Of a stretch of DNA of 64,000 nt, positions 13,071 through 25,500 are shown one piece after another. The notes under the pieces are model-generated. The model worked only from the letters and a program-made list of their open reading frames with translations, was not told where the DNA came from and did no database searches. Source of the DNA: Malurus cyaneus samueli (taxonomy: Eukaryota > Chordata > Aves > Passeriformes > Maluridae); contig CM019237.1 of assembly GCA_009741485.1 (NCBI GenBank), forward strand, positions 43,673,724-43,737,723. The letters run 5' to 3'. The first letter of the stretch is position 1; every line of letters begins with the position of its first letter. The position numbers and the translations under genes were made by a program.

Positions 13071-14621
13071 CTACCAGGGTGCTGAAAGCAAACCTGATCT
13101 GTAAGCTCTCCCAGACAGACCTTGTTTGTCTTATAAGCTGCCCTGAACTTGATTTGTCCACATCTCTGCAAACTGAGGGTGCTTGTGTCAGCAGTGATCA
13201 CTCCAAAAGTCAGCATTGAGTCAGCTTACTCCTTCAGCTTAAAAACAAGTCACATTCACATAGCATTTGCATTGACCTCCAAAGCACTGAACAAGAAAAT
13301 TCCTTTCATAAAGGTCTCTCCCCTCAGGAAGCGGGGTCAGATGTTATCCCTGTTTTACAGATCATGAGACAAACAGACCACAATTTGTGGTAAAATTAAG
13401 CACATGTTCAATTTTCTACTCAGAATGACACCTGGGAAAGGTTTACAACATGATCTGAATCATACTAAACAGCCGGAAGATCACAGAGCCCATGCTGTTG
13501 AGTTTGGCAGCCCCCAGACCTTTGTGAGGAGCTACTCGTGGACTCTTCACATGGAGCAAGTGGCACTGTATGCCCTGTGCTACAATTTCTAGAGACAGGT
13601 GGATGCTGGACAATGCCTGCACCTACTAAACCACATGGCCCAGCTTACACACAGCCACCAGTCACTTACTGGGGCCCACCATCCTCACACCACAGGCCAC
13701 AGCTCCACTTCGGCTTAGAGAGTGGCCAAGAGGGTCCAGAGTCCCTCCGCAAAGAGGGCTGCAGCCAGGAATTGTAAAGAGCAATTCACCCCAACTGTGC
13801 TGAGAGATGTCTGGGAAGGAGAGGGACCAGGAAGAGGTCCCCCACACAGGAGAACTTGCTCTGGTGTGCCACAGCTGCCCCTCTGGAGCCAGTGCCTCTG
13901 CTCTTGAGGACAGCTGGCTGAGCAGAGTCTGGGGACGCTCGGCCGCAGCGTTGCTGCTGCCATCCCCTGCCAAGGGCGATTGGATGTCATTTTGTGTGGC
14001 ATTGGAAAGCCGAGCTTCATGCTCTGGTGTCATATAATACATCACATTAGCTGCTCCAGCAGCTAGGAAGGGACAGTCAAGATTCATTAATGCTGTTTTA
14101 ATGTTAATTATGTCTGTAGAGCAGTGCTGCAAGGAAGCCTTTTGACAAGCGTGTCCTTCCTTGGCTACATCATTTTTCCCTTCCTTTGCCTTCCAGAACC
14201 ACACATGTCTTTCCATCAAGAGAAAATGACAGAGCATTAAGATCTGTCAGGACAGAATAAAGGAGTTCAAGGTTAATGTGTTGTTCACGTAAGAGATGAC
14301 TTTTGACTTTTCCTCCTCATTTCTTCCAGTATATAGAATATTAGATCACTGCCCTGTGGAATCTAGCTTGAATTCCTCTCTGAGAGCAACTGAAGAGGTG
14401 GCTGCCTGGGACAGTTCTTGTTGCAGAGTCAGTTTTCTTAACACAATGCTTTGAAGTCTTCATCACCTCAAACGGAGGAAGTCAGCAACAATGGCTACTC
14501 TACAAACCACACAGACTTTTACAACTGAAAATACACAGGTATTGAGCCACATTCCCTCATTCACCTTTGACCTTCTAATGCAGCTGGAAAGTAACTCCTC
14601 AGGAAAAGAAGAGGAGTACAT

Positions 14622-14653
14622 ATAGGCATGATGAGAACTATCATCATGCCTAT
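14622..14653. repeat. Perfect 13-bp inverted repeat with 6-nt loop
   Basis: Arms are ATAGGCATGATGA (14622-14634) and TCATCATGCCTAT (14641-14653), with loop GAACTA. There is no flanking T run or gene context for a terminator role, and it is too short for a microRNA precursor. Confidence 0.8.
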
Positions 14654-17600
14654 GATGAAGTCATAGCTGGGCAGAGGAAGGATGGCTCAAGGCTCAGGTC
14701 ATTGGCAGGGACTCAGTTGCACAAACCAGAAAGCAGAGACTGAAATCATGGATGTTGGCACCATGAAATTATGTGGTGATATCTTTAAGCCAAGTGCTAG
14801 TAAGAAACACAGGTAAAATGCAAACAGTCACACATAGCAGCATCTACTTTTGTCAGCCTAAATAAATTTACTTTGCCTCATAGAATACTGTCAAATCTAT
14901 GATATAAACATGACAATGTCAAGTTTTGGAGTTGGTGGCAGCAACACAAAAATATCATCACACCACATCCCTGGGGTGGCTTAAATTCAGACAACCTTTT
15001 GCCATAATCATATTACAAATTCTTCCTTCTTGCAACTTCGTTTTTCCATTTCTTGTAACTCCATGGGTTTCACTCTCCCCTCTGAAATGTCTTGCACTGA
15101 AATACACTACTTGGCTTTTTCTTTCCTCCAAACTGTCCCTCACTTTGATTCAAGACATATTTTTCAAACAAGAGTTTTCTTCCCAAGGAAAAAAAGGCAA
15201 TAGGCAGCACATTCAATTCAACAATGTTCTGACATGGTAACAAACAAAAATTTTGCCTGTATTGAAACAAAAGCATGAGGTTCACCTAAAGTTTTAATTC
15301 ACTATAATGCTATTATGACACCAAAGAAAAGAATTAACTTCATCAATGTGTACAAGCGGCACTGGATGTACAAAGCAGAGGCCAAGGACAAGCACCCACC
15401 CCCCAGCACGGAAATACAACCTTTGTACACAGAATGGCATCTCCTCCTTCCCAGCTTCTGGTGTGCCCTCCCTCCAGGAAAAGGTTTCAAATCTTCCAAA
15501 TATAATTTGATTTATTTTGCTCACAGAAAAGTCCCTCTGCCTCAATCCCTGGCAGCGAGGGAGAGCAATGCAGGGCAGTGGGGCTTGGCTGCCACCTCCT
15601 GGCGTCTGATCTCCATCTTCACTGGACACACCAAAACTCATTGAAAACAGAACACACCAAAAATACAAATAATACCGACACTACCCTCCAGCTCCTGGGG
15701 CTGAGCCCCACTAAATCCGCAGCAATAAAACAGACTTAACATGGAGAAAGGGTATGAGATAAGTTGCTGAGCTTCAGGGCGCTGAGCTTCACAAATTAAT
15801 ATAATCTATATGAATATGTTTATGGTTTCTAATAATATGAAAGCTTGTGACACGCTACAGGAGCAGTTAACATCTTGCACATGGGAACTAAAAGGCTTCC
15901 AGAGTCAGTTTTCATTTCTAGAAGGCCAGTCAAACAAAACACATCTTCTCAAAGGTCAGATCAATGCTCTCTTACAAAAAGGCTTCCATTAATGTTTCTC
16001 CTTCAGTTTTAGAAAAAAACTTACATATATTTCTTACAGAGAAAAGCAACAAAGAAATAACTCTTATTATTTCTCCATTTCTTTGTCCTCTTACCTACTT
16101 ATGAGGAAAAGGGAAATTTTTACCATTGTATCCTCTAAATACTAAATATATCCACTGAACACAACATTTCAATTTTCTTGGAATATTCTGCTTTATTCTT
16201 GAGATGTACTTTAGGAGTTTTGAAAGGATCATATGAAATCTCTAACACGTATCTCTCAAAATATTACAGAGAGTAAGATTAAAGATTGTAGTGAAAAAAA
16301 TACAAAACCTTCATACATTCGCTTCTATAACCTGGGAATTTCAAAGCTAGAAAACTGTGGTGTCAAAATATTCTTGATTCATGGCCACAAAGCAAGCCTA
16401 GGAGAAATAATTCAAAAGGAATGAAGATATTCGTTTTGTATGCAGTGGGTGACTGAGGCTGGGACTGCATGGACACGTGCATAGGAAAGATTATGAGAAA
16501 AATCCATCAAATTAGTGTTCTCACATCAGCATTCATGAAAGACAGCGCTTCATAAAACCTTCACATCAGCCATTCACCATGGCTCCTCAACCACATTAAA
16601 AGAACAACAAACATCCCAAAACAACAGGACAAAGGATTTTTTTTTTTTGTTCAAAACGGCAGCTCTGGGCCTTGATCACTCAGCTGAGACAATGAAACAA
16701 CTAGAAGAGACCCTATCACATCATGAATCCACCCAGACATGCTGAAATCTTTTGCCCATAACAGATGAAGAACAGAAAGGCCAATCCAAGAATTGTAAAC
16801 TGACAATTTTCAGCAAGGAATCCACAGTAAAGCCAGCCAAAGCATGGCCAGCATTTGTCTCTAATTTGAAATAGATCCTATTGAAAAAAAAACCCCAACC
16901 TCATCTTCCATATGTGGATGTAACAGTACAGAAGAGATTAGCAGTTACTAAGAATAAGACCGACGTGTGCTGTGACGACAGCTGGATAACAAGCACTAAC
17001 AATTACAACTCCCCCAGTGTGCACTGAGCACAAGATGAAGTCAGAAAAATGTGTTTTCCTATGGATAAACCTGGGCTGATCCCAGGCTTCTTCTGCATAG
17101 ATATCCCTGAGCATTAAAGATAAAGCTACAAATACAACATTGTGAGGAGTTCCCCGTGGTTAGAATCTGCATCTCTGAGATGCTATTCCCACTGTGACCA
17201 GTTAACTGTCGGTGCATTTTAAGTCCTTTCCAACTGTCTTACAATCCATCATATTGCCACTCTTGGGAGACCTTCTAAATGCCTTATGCAATTTTGCAGC
17301 AAAGCCAAATGAAAATAGCAGCAATCTAGACACAATTATTATTTTCTTCAGCTGCTTTGAAAAGTCATAGGAAGCAACATAGCAAATGAAAAGTGCTCAA
17401 TAATGGGGTATTCTGCAAGAATACCTGACTATCCAGACCATTTCAGTTCCAAAAGAATATACACCTAATCTTTCAGTCAGGGATTGTAATAACGAAGCCT
17501 CTCACAGCTGGTAGAGCTGAGATGGTGATGTGAACTGTAGATCATTACTGCTGTGATAGCACCCCCATGAGCTGGGGTCCACTGTGCAAGTGCTATGCCA

Positions 17601-19177
17601 GGATCTATTAATGTGCTGGAGAATCTCTCAGAGATAGGTTCTGGCCTTGTTATCACTTAACATTTCCTTTGCTGCAAGCTATGGGGACTCATGTTTTGCT
17701 GGGCTTTCTGATCTGAATCACCACCAAGTTCCTACTCTTCCCTCTCCTCCAACTGCAGCAACTGCACTGGCACTTCCCCAGCTGCAGAGGACAGAAATAA
17801 ATCCATCTTTGCACAAGCTTCTGCTCCTTACCTTGAAGTGGCTCCAGGCTGCTGTGACAGATTCACTACATTGCTATGAACAGCAGAGAAAAATGTCGTC
17901 CACCAAATAGAAGGGTGGAGAGATCTCTTTTTAGGTATCATTTTTCCAAAAAGTTCTGGAGTATTTTAAACATTTCTTTTAAAGACAAAGCAAAGGAAGA
18001 ATAAAGAAGTTAAAATAACTGTAGCAGGCAGTTTGATGCATGTTGTAGTGTCAATTCAAAAAAGCTTTTTCTGTTGCTCATTGAATCCTAAAACTATCTT
18101 CTTTTATCTAGTGCTAGCAAAACCTGTGAGCTATGAATATTATGTAAGTTATATATGATGTTACACACTTGTAAAATTTTACACCAGGTCAGCATCAACA
18201 GCCCTGTAGAGACCATGTGGTCATGCACAGCTTTCTTTGTGCAAGAGATGGACGTGGCCCCTCTCTATAACATAAAAACTTGCTTTGAAGAAGGCTGTTC
18301 AGGCCACATACACCATCAGGTCATGCCCTAAAACCACTCTGTTTCTGTTGTGAAAGACTGCAAGAGGCAGAGAGAGGTCTATAATGCCCACAAAGTAGCC
18401 TTTGCAGTAACAGAATTTAGCTTTTCAGATTGGGTGATTAAAAATTACATAAAACCAACTGGTTTAGATATCCATCTTCCTCATTACATCACACTTATTC
18501 TTCTTTGCTTTAAATCATATTGATTAAAAGAAGACATAAACCCCAACAATACGCATAATAGCTCCTTGTCTCCCCCAGCCCTGTGCTCTCCTGCCCCATG
18601 CTCATCAGCTGAGACAAGTTTTTGACAAGTGATGTAAAAATAATTCCATTGATGTAATGAATACCTTTTCCAACAGGCAACTGTGCAAGGAATATCCCAG
18701 TTGTGAAGGTGCACCTATTTTTTCCTGTGAATGGACTGTGTTTACCTGCCTTTACTACAAAAGTCCAGCAAGGAGCAGGGTCAGTACTCCCCCTTTTCCC
18801 TCCTCAGCAGGTGAATAGTAAGACATGTAAGGAAGGATTAATCTGGGCAAGAAGCTTTGCAGTGCAGCATGTTCTATTCCTCTTGGTCAGACTGGAGGTA
18901 AATCCTGTTTTTCCTCCCATAAAGGGGATGCAGCAGCTTTCAGGTTTTAATAACTTTCTTCAGTACAGCCAGAAAAAGAAAATCATTTGATGGAGGGACT
19001 CTTCCAGCAAAGTACAGCCAGCTCTGGCAGCAAATACTGTTATTTAGCAGCACTCAGCAATTCAACATTACATAAGAAAAAATGAACACATACCCTATCA
19101 GTTGTCATCCTGAGGCTTAGTGAGTAACATTTGTTACATGCTATGATATATTGAGAGATACATATCTCCACAAGAAA

Positions 19178-19220
19178 CATATATATTATGTATATATATA
19201 TACACACATATGTATATATC
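19178..19220 (+). repeat. TA/CATA-rich microsatellite
   Basis: Alternating TATATA tracts are broken by TATG and CACACATATG, 3' of SLC25A17. The alternating purine-pyrimidine composition makes it self-complementary. Confidence 0.8.
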
Positions 19221-21239
19221 CATACACAACATTAATGAATAAGCTAAAATGTCTTAAATACTGCCCTATTATGCAGGCAAGCAACCTATAATTTTAAGAA
19301 ACATGTTTTGGAATACAAAGTGGAGCAGAATTCATCCCAAGCATCACAGATACCCGAGAAGCCACTTGCTTTGCAATCTCTAAGATCCGACAGGGGTTTC
19401 CTACCTTCAGTCCAAGTGTAGGGTGGGAAAAAGAAAGAACAGCACAGGATTAAATTTAAATCTCCTAAATGGAGCCAAGGACAGAATTAACCATGACGGA
19501 ACTCAGCTAAGACGGACGATCCTCTCTGCTGCTGTCTTTTGTAACCATCTTTCCTTTCTTTTTTCTCTCAGAAAAAGTATTAAAAATAGGGAGAAGGTCT
19601 GTTTTTCACCTGAGGATGAAAATATTTTCTGTTAAGTCCTCTAGAAGTGAATTTACTCAGTTTTGGGGTGGAACACACAGTTACTACTGACTGCACAGCA
19701 GAAGTGCAGTGCAGTGGCAACCAAGGCTGTCACTGCAGGTCCTTGTGCCTAGAGGTGCTTCTGCCACCCCACCTCATACTCTGCCCCCATGTTCCATTTT
19801 CAGCTCCAATTGCCACAACCATGTTCATTAGGAGCCACTTGCATCTAAAAGAACATTTTTATGTTTTGTGCTGTTTGACAGGAACTGTGTCATTAGTTCT
19901 CCTACAACTGTTTTTCTCCAGTGAAATGACCCATCTGTAGAGCCAGATTAGCTGTATCATGTCTTTATACCATCCCCTGAAGCTGTCATTTGCTTGTGAG
20001 GGGGTCAGCAGGAAATAACAATTTATGTAAATATATTTTAAAATACAGTAGAATTATTTAGGTTTTATTTCTGGACAGTATTTATCTACCAAGGACGAAT
20101 TACAACTCCAGTACCAAGATTAAAAATAGTCTTGCATAGTTTGCTTTGATAAATTATGGTCTTTTTAATTCCAAAAATACTTGCCTATGCCTTTGAGGCC
20201 TGAAATAATTTGAGGCATTTTAACAGAAATGTCATCATCTGTTCAAACTACATCTGAGAAAACTTAGGCAGAGGTATCAGCTGCAGCATTAACATTTGCC
20301 TGCCAACTAACAAATGACTAAATAATTTCTCAACCATCTGCATTTTGGCTCAATCACACAAGGTTAAGTAGTCTTTCAGTTATTTCAGTCTAATGCCTAA
20401 ATCAATACCAGAGAATGCAGAAGCAAAAAAAAGTTTTAAATGCCACAGGTCTATCATTAAAAGGAGACTGGAGATGCTCCCAACTTCAATAGTTTTTGCT
20501 TGCATTCCTTCATGAAACTGTTTCATTACAATTGGTTAGCAGAGATAAGTAGAGAGTTTAGAACAAAATGTCTGTTTCAGGCTTAATGATAACACAGACA
20601 CAGCCAAGGCCAGCACTTCTTTACATGGGGCTTCTGTATTCAGCTTTTTTTTGCAAAAAGGAAATACTTTACCACTTTGAAACCACACTGGCAGGTAGAC
20701 AAGTATTTTCTGGGTAGTAAATGCTAGCAAGCATTTACTTTCTTCTTATAGGCAAAACAACCAGGAAAATATTTCTGCAGGAACTGCTCCTTCATGTTAC
20801 AGACCAGCAAAGTCCAAGGTGCTGAACTCCAGCATGCAGATTTCAGCCAGACTGGCATGAGAACCACTTTGCTTCCCCACAATAATTCTGACAGCAGGAA
20901 TTTCAAGGTGAAGTAGCTTATCAAGAGCCATACTATAAATTCCAAATTTCTCATTAAAAACACCAAAATGACAGCAGACTACACAGGGAATCTCATTTCA
21001 GTAGAAAGAGTATTTTCACTGAAATTTTCAAAATTATGATTCATTCTTTTCTAGTGGTGAGGTTTCCAGTCTTTCATTTTCATCCTTTAACAAAGTATAA
21101 TTACAGCTCATTGCACCTTTTCATTCCTACTTGTCTATGTAAATCCTACTTGCTGAAAGTCAACCAATATTGAATTAAGGGTATTTTTCTTGTATAGATA
21201 CTCTCAATACTCTCAAAAGAAGCAACTGATGTAAAGGCT

Positions 21240-22440
21240 TTTATTGTTATTCAAAAGACATCATCTGAACTGTTTTACAATTTCATACTTAAAATTGTCT
21301 CAATTGAGACTCCGAAGACAGGTGCCATTTTGCAATTTTGTAATATATTTCATGCAGCACTTAAGTATTTTCCCAGACATTTTAGTGCTAAAGTGCCATG
21401 AAATTTTTCAATACTTCCAAGAGAAAACTGCTCTTCAGAACAATCCTACTGCCATCTTAACAATGGACAGAGCAGGATTAAGTTTGGATTTTATGGTCTA
21501 GGAATACTGACCAAAATTATCCAAAAAGAACATACATATGCACGTTAACTGGGACAACAGTTATGAGTTTTAGGCTTTATGTTGTAGGAATATCAGTGGA
21601 AAAGTAGATAAAGCACATTTTTGAGAGGGCATAGGACTTCTGAAATTTAGGGCAGTGCCCTGTCTGCACAAGAACATAGTGTGAATTCACATATTCTCAC
21701 AAGAATGGGGTTACAAAACTTCATGTATTTCTGTGTATCAAGCCCACTTTCTTGAGGCAGCTTGAGGTACTCACTTCAAAAAGCAAGAGGTTATGTTTCT
21801 CCTTCTAGCTAGTATCTGCATTCAAAATTTTCAAGATTCAGAATAGCTGGATTCAAGAAGACAGAATACCCATTCACTTGTAATATCTATTCCAGCAGTT
21901 CAGAGACCTCACCACCAGGTATTTTGGGCAACATCACATCCTGTGCCACAAACATACTTGAAAGTAAAGGAAAACCACACCAAAAATGTTATTCCTTATG
22001 AATTATTTTAATGAACCAAACATGAAGTGACAAATACAGGTCAAGGAAAATAACATAAAACTAGCCCCATCAGCTGCTGACAGAAGGTAAAAATACAATA
22101 GTTGAGGATGATTTGAGGGCAAACAAGAGAGCATAGTGAGAGATAATTATTCTTGCCAAGAATATCAACCAAATAACATAATAGTTCAAATTTCATGTCA
22201 AATGCTTAAATAAGGTCTCTGGTTTGTTCCTTAACATAGTGATCCCACAGAACAATAGGGAATGGGCTATCCCTGAATTTGTGGCAACAGGTCCTATAGA
22301 GCATATTCCAGATTTCTCCAAATACTGGAGATAAAGTTGGCTAAAAACAGCAGAGAAAGTGAGGACCCTGTGTTACCCAGCCGGGTCTCAGAAATGGAAT
22401 GTGTTTTCTAGACCCCATAATCTTTGGCATAGGTCCCTCT
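21240..22440 (-). other. SLC25A17: Probable SLC25A17 3' UTR
   Basis: This non-coding sequence directly follows the TGA stop on the minus strand. Candidate polyadenylation signals on that strand are ATTAAA at 22007-22012 and AATAAA at 21240-21245 and 20064-20069. Sequence alone does not decide which is used; the end given is the first AATAAA. RNA 3'-end reads would set it. Confidence 0.45.
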
Positions 22441-22588
22441 TCAATGTCTGCGTGAGTGCTTTAATCCCATGACTGTGAAGGTTGCAGCAGTCAGTTTCTC
22501 ATACACTAGAAACATAAGAGCAGCAGTAAGGACTGTCTGCAGGAGCTTTGCTTCAAGGCCTTTGTAGAGTCCCACTAACCCAAAACGC
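22441..22588 (-). CDS. SLC25A17: SLC25A17 terminal coding exon 9 (stop codon)
   Basis: It codes residues 259-307 and a TGA stop at 22441-22443. Visible segments are [20 protein letters not shown] (helix 6 region) and the C-terminus [13 protein letters not shown]. The last residues differ from the mammalian end, but the body of the exon matches well. A 3' UTR continues below 22441. Confidence 0.95.
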
Positions 22589-25500
22589 CTAAGGAGGAGA
22601 AGAAAAACAAACAAGAAAACAAGTATGAATAGTTTTATCTAAGTCAATCAGTACCCTACAAAGAAGAATCAATATCACAAGTTAATAACAACATCAGGAA
22701 TCTTAAACCCATTTTTGATCTCAAGCCAGCTATGTTTAATAAAATTTTAAAGAGAAAATTCTGCTGAAATTTAAGGTCTTTTGTGCAAAAAACATGCTTC
22801 TTTTCAATATGAGAGGTGAAATGAACTGGTATCCTTACATATCCTTGATGCCACTTACTATACAGACATTTAAGAGAATTTGGGTTTGTGAGCTTATTCT
22901 ACAATATAATACAAAAACCAGGTTGATTCAAAAGTGAAGTTTAAGCAAGGCAAAAGGAAACAAAATCCAGATCCAGCAACATTTTCAAAATATTAGTATA
23001 ACTCAAGTCTTCTATATCATGATAGCAGACATAAAATTGGAAAGCTCACCTCACTCTCTGTTGAAGAAGGTAAAGAACATTTCTAAGACTGCCCAGTGTT
23101 CTATTCTCTGGGTTCAACCTGTGGCGTCCAAACTGAAAAGAAGAAAGAGTATTTTGCTGTACTATTTCCCCACTGTGCTTGGCAGAGTACACAATACATG
23201 CATGAAATCTGCAGAGCCTACCCTAAATACTTATGTGTGAACTGCTGTGGAAGAATTCAAAATTGTTTGATCCATCTACATGGCCTAAATAGTATTTCAC
23301 TTTTACTCATTGGATTTGCTTATCCCCAAGCTAGTTTTCAGTAGGCATGACAGCTGCTGCTGTAGTTTTATACCTCAAGAGTTAAACTAGCAATTTCAGC
23401 AATTCCTTTTCTAGCATTCATTGATACTTCTATCTGATACAGATCGATTGTATGGTCAGCAAGCTATAACTATGAATTATTAATATACAAGACTTGGCAC
23501 ACCTGTGTGTGTAAAAGCACAGCCTAACAGCTTTTGAAGCCTGTATGAAGCTTCTGTGCTAAGAAAGGTGAACTTGAGCAACTGCATGTGGATTAGGTTT
23601 TTCCCAGAACTTCCTCAGGCAACTGCTACTTCTTAGGTGTAAGAAATTACCACTGACAGTAGGTAAATGCTAAATGGTGATTTAGGCAGCTCAGAAATTT
23701 TAAGAAAATGCTAGGATGACACAGGTTCCTTTACTATGTGTCTTCATAAATTGGAAGGAAACATAGCAGCAAAAAATGCTAGTGAAAATCTCCATTTATT
23801 GGGTAAATATGCACTCAAAATCCACAATCTCCTCATCAGCAACTACTCATTTGATACTGATAAATCAATGTTAAGAATTATTGTCAAAGACTCAGACACA
23901 CTCTCCAAAAAATTGCTAACTAGGTTCCAAGTTACAGGGTGAGTCACTGCCCAGATTACTCATAGGTTTCCACACTACACCACAATTAGATGCTTCATTC
24001 TCCTCTTTTCTCCAGCACTGCACAATTTTTGTACTGCAAACACAGGCTCATCAAGACAGAAAAAAACATTAATTTTTCTCTAGGATGTTAACACTTCTGT
24101 GTTTACTGCAGAAAATTTCCCAAGGGCATTCCCAAGATTTCCCATAGCATTCTTTATGACAGAGAAAAGAGACTTGAGTTTTAAACATTAACTTTTTCAT
24201 CTGGGATTACTGAGAACATTAACAGTATTGTTGCATCTCCAGAGGCAAATTTATCTGCTCTTTACTGATCCATATGCTAAAGAACAGTTTCACTGCACAA
24301 TAATAACACCAGTGTCACATAGTTTAATGACTGAAAAGGAGAGAGACATACAAAATGGCAAGGCTGGAAACTGCTACCACTGTCAATTACACAGCATAAT
24401 GGCTCATTATATGACAGCAAGTAGAGACCTGAACCAAGGAGCAGAAAGCAAAGATGGGGAGACTTTATTACAAAGAACCCTAGTAACTTTCAAAAAAGAG
24501 TAAGTTTCTAAAGGTTTAAGGTCAAAAAGAAAAAACAAATAGTTCTGTACTTCTACTTTGAAGACAGAACTTAGTTATGACACGCAAGTTTATATGAATT
24601 AAATTGAGCTTGTATTAGTTTGTGTGTAAATCTGCTAAAATTGTTTCCAAAACACTTCTGCAACTACACATGTTGGTTTTTTTAACATGGAGTATATTAG
24701 TTCTGAAAATACTAAGCCTTTGCTCATAAAGGTTTTTGTAATGTCACTTAATATGAGTGACAAAAACATCAACTTGACCAATGCCAACTTCAGATAAGAA
24801 AACGCATCACAAAGTAAAGCAAGTCTAAACTGGATGCATAGATGTTACATATGCATACTTCTGCTGTCCACAACAGATGTGTTCAGGGTTCCTGGCTATT
24901 CCTTCATAGAGCAAAGGGACTGAAGTCACCCCTAGTGACAGCAAAACAACGGAGAGGCTCCTTGTGATCTCCATCATCAAAGGGAGAGGATGGACTCCAC
25001 TTTTTTTTAAATACTGTCATCAAGAGACAGAAGGATTTTGTTCAAAAACCTAAATGGATACAGAGAAAACATGAAGCCACAAACTGTAACCAATTCTCTA
25101 GGAACCATGGAAAGGAATGAGGGCTGAAGTTGTTCTGTGGATGCAGCCCCATGACACCTGCACTGCTGAGTAATGCTCAGGCTAAAACAGAGCACTCTGT
25201 CAACTTGCCTTCCAGTTCTCCTTCACACCAGGTGAGAAAACACATCACAAATTAAAAACAGACTGATGTTGCAAATTATAAAAACACCGCTACTTTTGCT
25301 TAAACGCTTTCCTGTATCTGCCACTCCAGTAATAGAAAACTATGTTATTAGGTTAGCTACTGAAATGTATCCAGGCTGTTAAAATTAGATATAACAGAAA
25401 GGAAAGCACTAACTCAGCTGATCAAAATTTATGAAAACTTCAGAAAAGATGACTGCTGACAAAATTACACAGTAAATATATTCAAGTCCTCTTGCTTCGA

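Larger units (their letters stand above)
13071..21239. other. Intergenic region downstream of SLC25A17
   Basis: No gene is recognised. It includes the longest open frame of the window (13662-14237, minus, 191 codons) in locally GC-rich DNA, discussed among the findings, the 14622 inverted repeat and the 19178 TA tract. The part nearest 21240 may belong to a longer SLC25A17 3' UTR. Confidence 0.5.

Noticed and set aside
1..22000. MCHR1, expected to the left of SLC25A17 by mammalian synteny
   Set aside because: No GPCR-like open frame or seven-helix pattern was found. If present it lies beyond the left edge.
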